Positions 62,582 to 64,000 of a stretch of DNA of 64,000 nt are shown here, piece by piece; position 1 is the first letter of the stretch, and each line of letters begins with the position of its first letter. The position numbers and the translations under genes were made by a program. This DNA comes from Paenibacillus psychroresistens (GTDB lineage Bacteria; Bacillota; Bacilli; Paenibacillales; NBRC-103111), in contig NZ_CP034235.1 of the NCBI RefSeq assembly GCF_009728935.1, positions 5,531,501-5,595,500 of the forward strand, written 5' to 3'. The notes below the pieces were generated by a model. It was not told the origin of the DNA and ran no database searches. It worked only from the letters and a program-made list of their open reading frames with translations.

Positions 62582-64000
62582 ATGGACATTATTAAAAGAG
62601 ACGGTACAAGCGAACCTTTAATTTTCTCGAAAATGAAGAAGGTTATTGATTTTGCATGTGCAGATTATCCAGAATGCGATCCATTAGAATTGGAAACAGC
62701 ACTTCTCCCTTTATTCCGCAACAATATCTCCACCCAAGAAATTCAACGCTTACTTATTCAAGTAGCTGTAGAGAAAACAAGTGCAATTGAACCCAATTGG
62801 CAGTTTGTTGCTGCTAAGCTGCTTGCGTATGACCTATATAAAGAAGCAGGAATCCATCGTCAGTACACACAATTCGGCTATCCAGAGAATCTTTATGATT
62901 TGATCGTCCATTTAACTGAAATGGGTGTATATGGTACGTACATATTGGAAAACTACACTAAAGAGAAAATTGATGAGTTATCCGCTTATATTAAACCCGA
63001 GCGCGATAAATTATTTAATTATATCGGACTTAAAACTTTAGCAGACCGCTACATCATTAAAGGCAGAAACAAACAAATTCTTGAGCTTCCGCAAGAGCTT
63101 TTCATGGGTGTAGCCATGCATTTAGCAATGAAGGAGAAGGATCAAGTCAGCTGGGCTAAGCAATTCTACGATGTACTGAGCCGTTTGGAAATGACTGTTG
63201 CAACACCTACGCTTGCTAATGCTCGTAAGCCTCACCACCAGCTTTCAAGCTGCTTCATTGACACTGTTCCCGATAACCTCTGGGGCATTTACAATGTAGA
63301 TCAAAGCTTTGCACAGGTTTCGAAGCATGGCGGAGGCATGGGTATCTATGTCGGTAAAATTCGTAGTCGTGGTTCAAACATTCGTGGCTACAAAGGTGTA
63401 GCCGGTGGTGTCATCCCATGGGTTAAGAATTACAACAACACTGCAGTAGCTGTTGATCAATTGGGTGTTCGGTCTGGTGCCGTAGCGATTTATTTAGATA
63501 TTTGGCATGCTGATATTTTTGATTTTCTCGATTTGAAAACCAACAATGGCGATGATCGGATGAAAGCTCATGATATTTTCCCAGGAGTTTGTATCCCCGA
63601 TTTGTTCATGAAGGCTGTTCAGGATCGGACAAGCTGGTTCTTATTTGATCCCTATGAAATCCGCCAAGTAATGGGTTATTCCATCGAAGATAGCTGGGGA
63701 GCCGAATTCGAGCGTAAATATGCGGAATGCATAGCAGAGCCGAAGTTGTTATCTAAACAAGAAGTCCCTGCTATCGACATCATGAAGAAAATTCTTGCTA
63801 GCTGCTTTGAAACAGGAACTCCATTTGTTTTCTACCGGGATACCGTTAACCGCGCCAACCCTAACAAGCATGCGGGTATGATATATTGCACTAATCTCTG
63901 TACGGAGATTTGCCAGAACATGAGTCCTAGCTCATTGATTACTACTGCTCATGAAGATGGCATGATTACTACTAAAGTTCAAAGCGGAGATTTTGTTGTT
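62582..64000 (+). CDS. Ribonucleoside-diphosphate reductase alpha subunit, partial
   Basis: The first 473 codons of a class I reductase large subunit; the gene runs off the window. N-terminal ATP-cone (about 1-90; IIKRDGTSEPLIFSKMKKVI), then the reductase core: HQLSSCFIDTV with the redox Cys, HGGGMGIYVGKIRSRGS, and NLCTEICQNMSP with the catalytic Asn-x-Cys-x-Glu. Converts ribonucleotides to deoxyribonucleotides together with a beta subunit expected downstream. ATG behind GGAGG. A class Ia (NrdA) or Ib (NrdE) call is open: the ATP-cone suggests allosteric activity control. The leader between promoter and ATG (about 200 bases) has no gene I can support. Confidence 0.93.
   Translation, partial: MDIIKRDGTSEPLIFSKMKKVIDFACADYPECDPLELETALLPLFRNNISTQEIQRLLIQVAVEKTSAIEPNWQFVAAKLLAYDLYKEAGIHRQYTQFGYPENLYDLIVHLTEMGVYGTYILENYTKEKIDELSAYIKPERDKLFNYIGLKTLADRYIIKGRNKQILELPQELFMGVAMHLAMKEKDQVSWAKQFYDVLSRLEMTVATPTLANARKPHHQLSSCFIDTVPDNLWGIYNVDQSFAQVSKHGGGMGIYVGKIRSRGSNIRGYKGVAGGVIPWVKNYNNTAVAVDQLGVRSGAVAIYLDIWHADIFDFLDLKTNNGDDRMKAHDIFPGVCIPDLFMKAVQDRTSWFLFDPYEIRQVMGYSIEDSWGAEFERKYAECIAEPKLLSKQEVPAIDIMKKILASCFETGTPFVFYRDTVNRANPNKHAGMIYCTNLCTEICQNMSPSSLITTAHEDGMITTKVQSGDFVV

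Noticed and set aside
62395-62595. A 66-codon frame in the leader of the ribonucleotide reductase gene.
   Set aside because: Overlaps the true start region, has no ribosome binding site and shows no protein-like pattern; it lies in the transcribed leader.

Overview
The window looks like a chromosomal segment of a Gram-positive, spore-former-type Bacillota, most likely Paenibacillus or a close relative. The evidence is several SLH-anchored surface proteins, YesM-type kinase/AraC-type regulator pairs next to sugar ABC transporters, a cytoplasmic GH66 enzyme, a T-box ahead of pheST, a split glycine decarboxylase (gcvPA/gcvPB) under a tandem glycine riboswitch, MutS2, a FapR-like operator and strong AGGAGG-type ribosome binding sites. 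The species assignment is inference from gene content.

Left part (1-18 kb): the right end of an IS66-family element (its terminal repeat ends at 642) has interrupted an unrecognised minus-strand frame. It is followed by three large SLH proteins on the minus strand (1161-4541, 5071-10479, 13077-17009). They share a signal peptide, three SLH domains and a beta-rich region, then diverge into three unrelated repeat arrays. An OmpR-type two-component pair (10929-13005) lies between the second and third, preceded by three 11-bp direct repeats. A secreted peptidoglycan-binding/CAP protein follows.

Middle-left (18-25.8 kb): a lone fabH behind a FapR-like operator, a nuclease-fold plus winged-helix protein, a 113-bp noncoding tandem repeat with perfect hairpins, an MBL-TetR operon, an MFS-cysK pair, and a membrane-stress operon pspA-DUF350-24-residue membrane peptide-zinc-ribbon protein. 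The 24-codon gene is very small and is supported by an ATGA overlap.

Middle (25.8-35.7 kb): a carbohydrate unit on the minus strand: sensor kinase, AraC-type regulator and a first binding protein in one overlapping set with its own terminator, then a second binding protein, two permeases and a GH66 glucan enzyme without signal peptide. The likely substrate is an isomalto-oligosaccharide, taken up intact and processed inside the cell.

Middle-right (35.7-48.7 kb): mutS2, a holin-like membrane protein, a lipoprotein with a full CuA-type ligand set, a hendecad coiled-coil gene broken by one in-frame stop, tandem paralogous membrane glycosyltransferases, an UlaG-like hydrolase, the T-box-controlled pheS-pheT-zapA group and an ArsR regulator.

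Right (48.7-64 kb): complete glycine cleavage and lipoylation functions arranged divergently (gcvH-lipA-lpdA on minus; riboswitch-gcvT-gcvPA-gcvPB on plus), an ECF sigma factor with its membrane anti-sigma partner, a MATE exporter, tRNA-Pro and tRNA-Gly, an XRE repressor divergent from a coiled-coil gene across a dense operator region, a CopC-CopD copper protein, and the start of a class I ribonucleotide reductase gene whose promoter is embedded in NrdR boxes.
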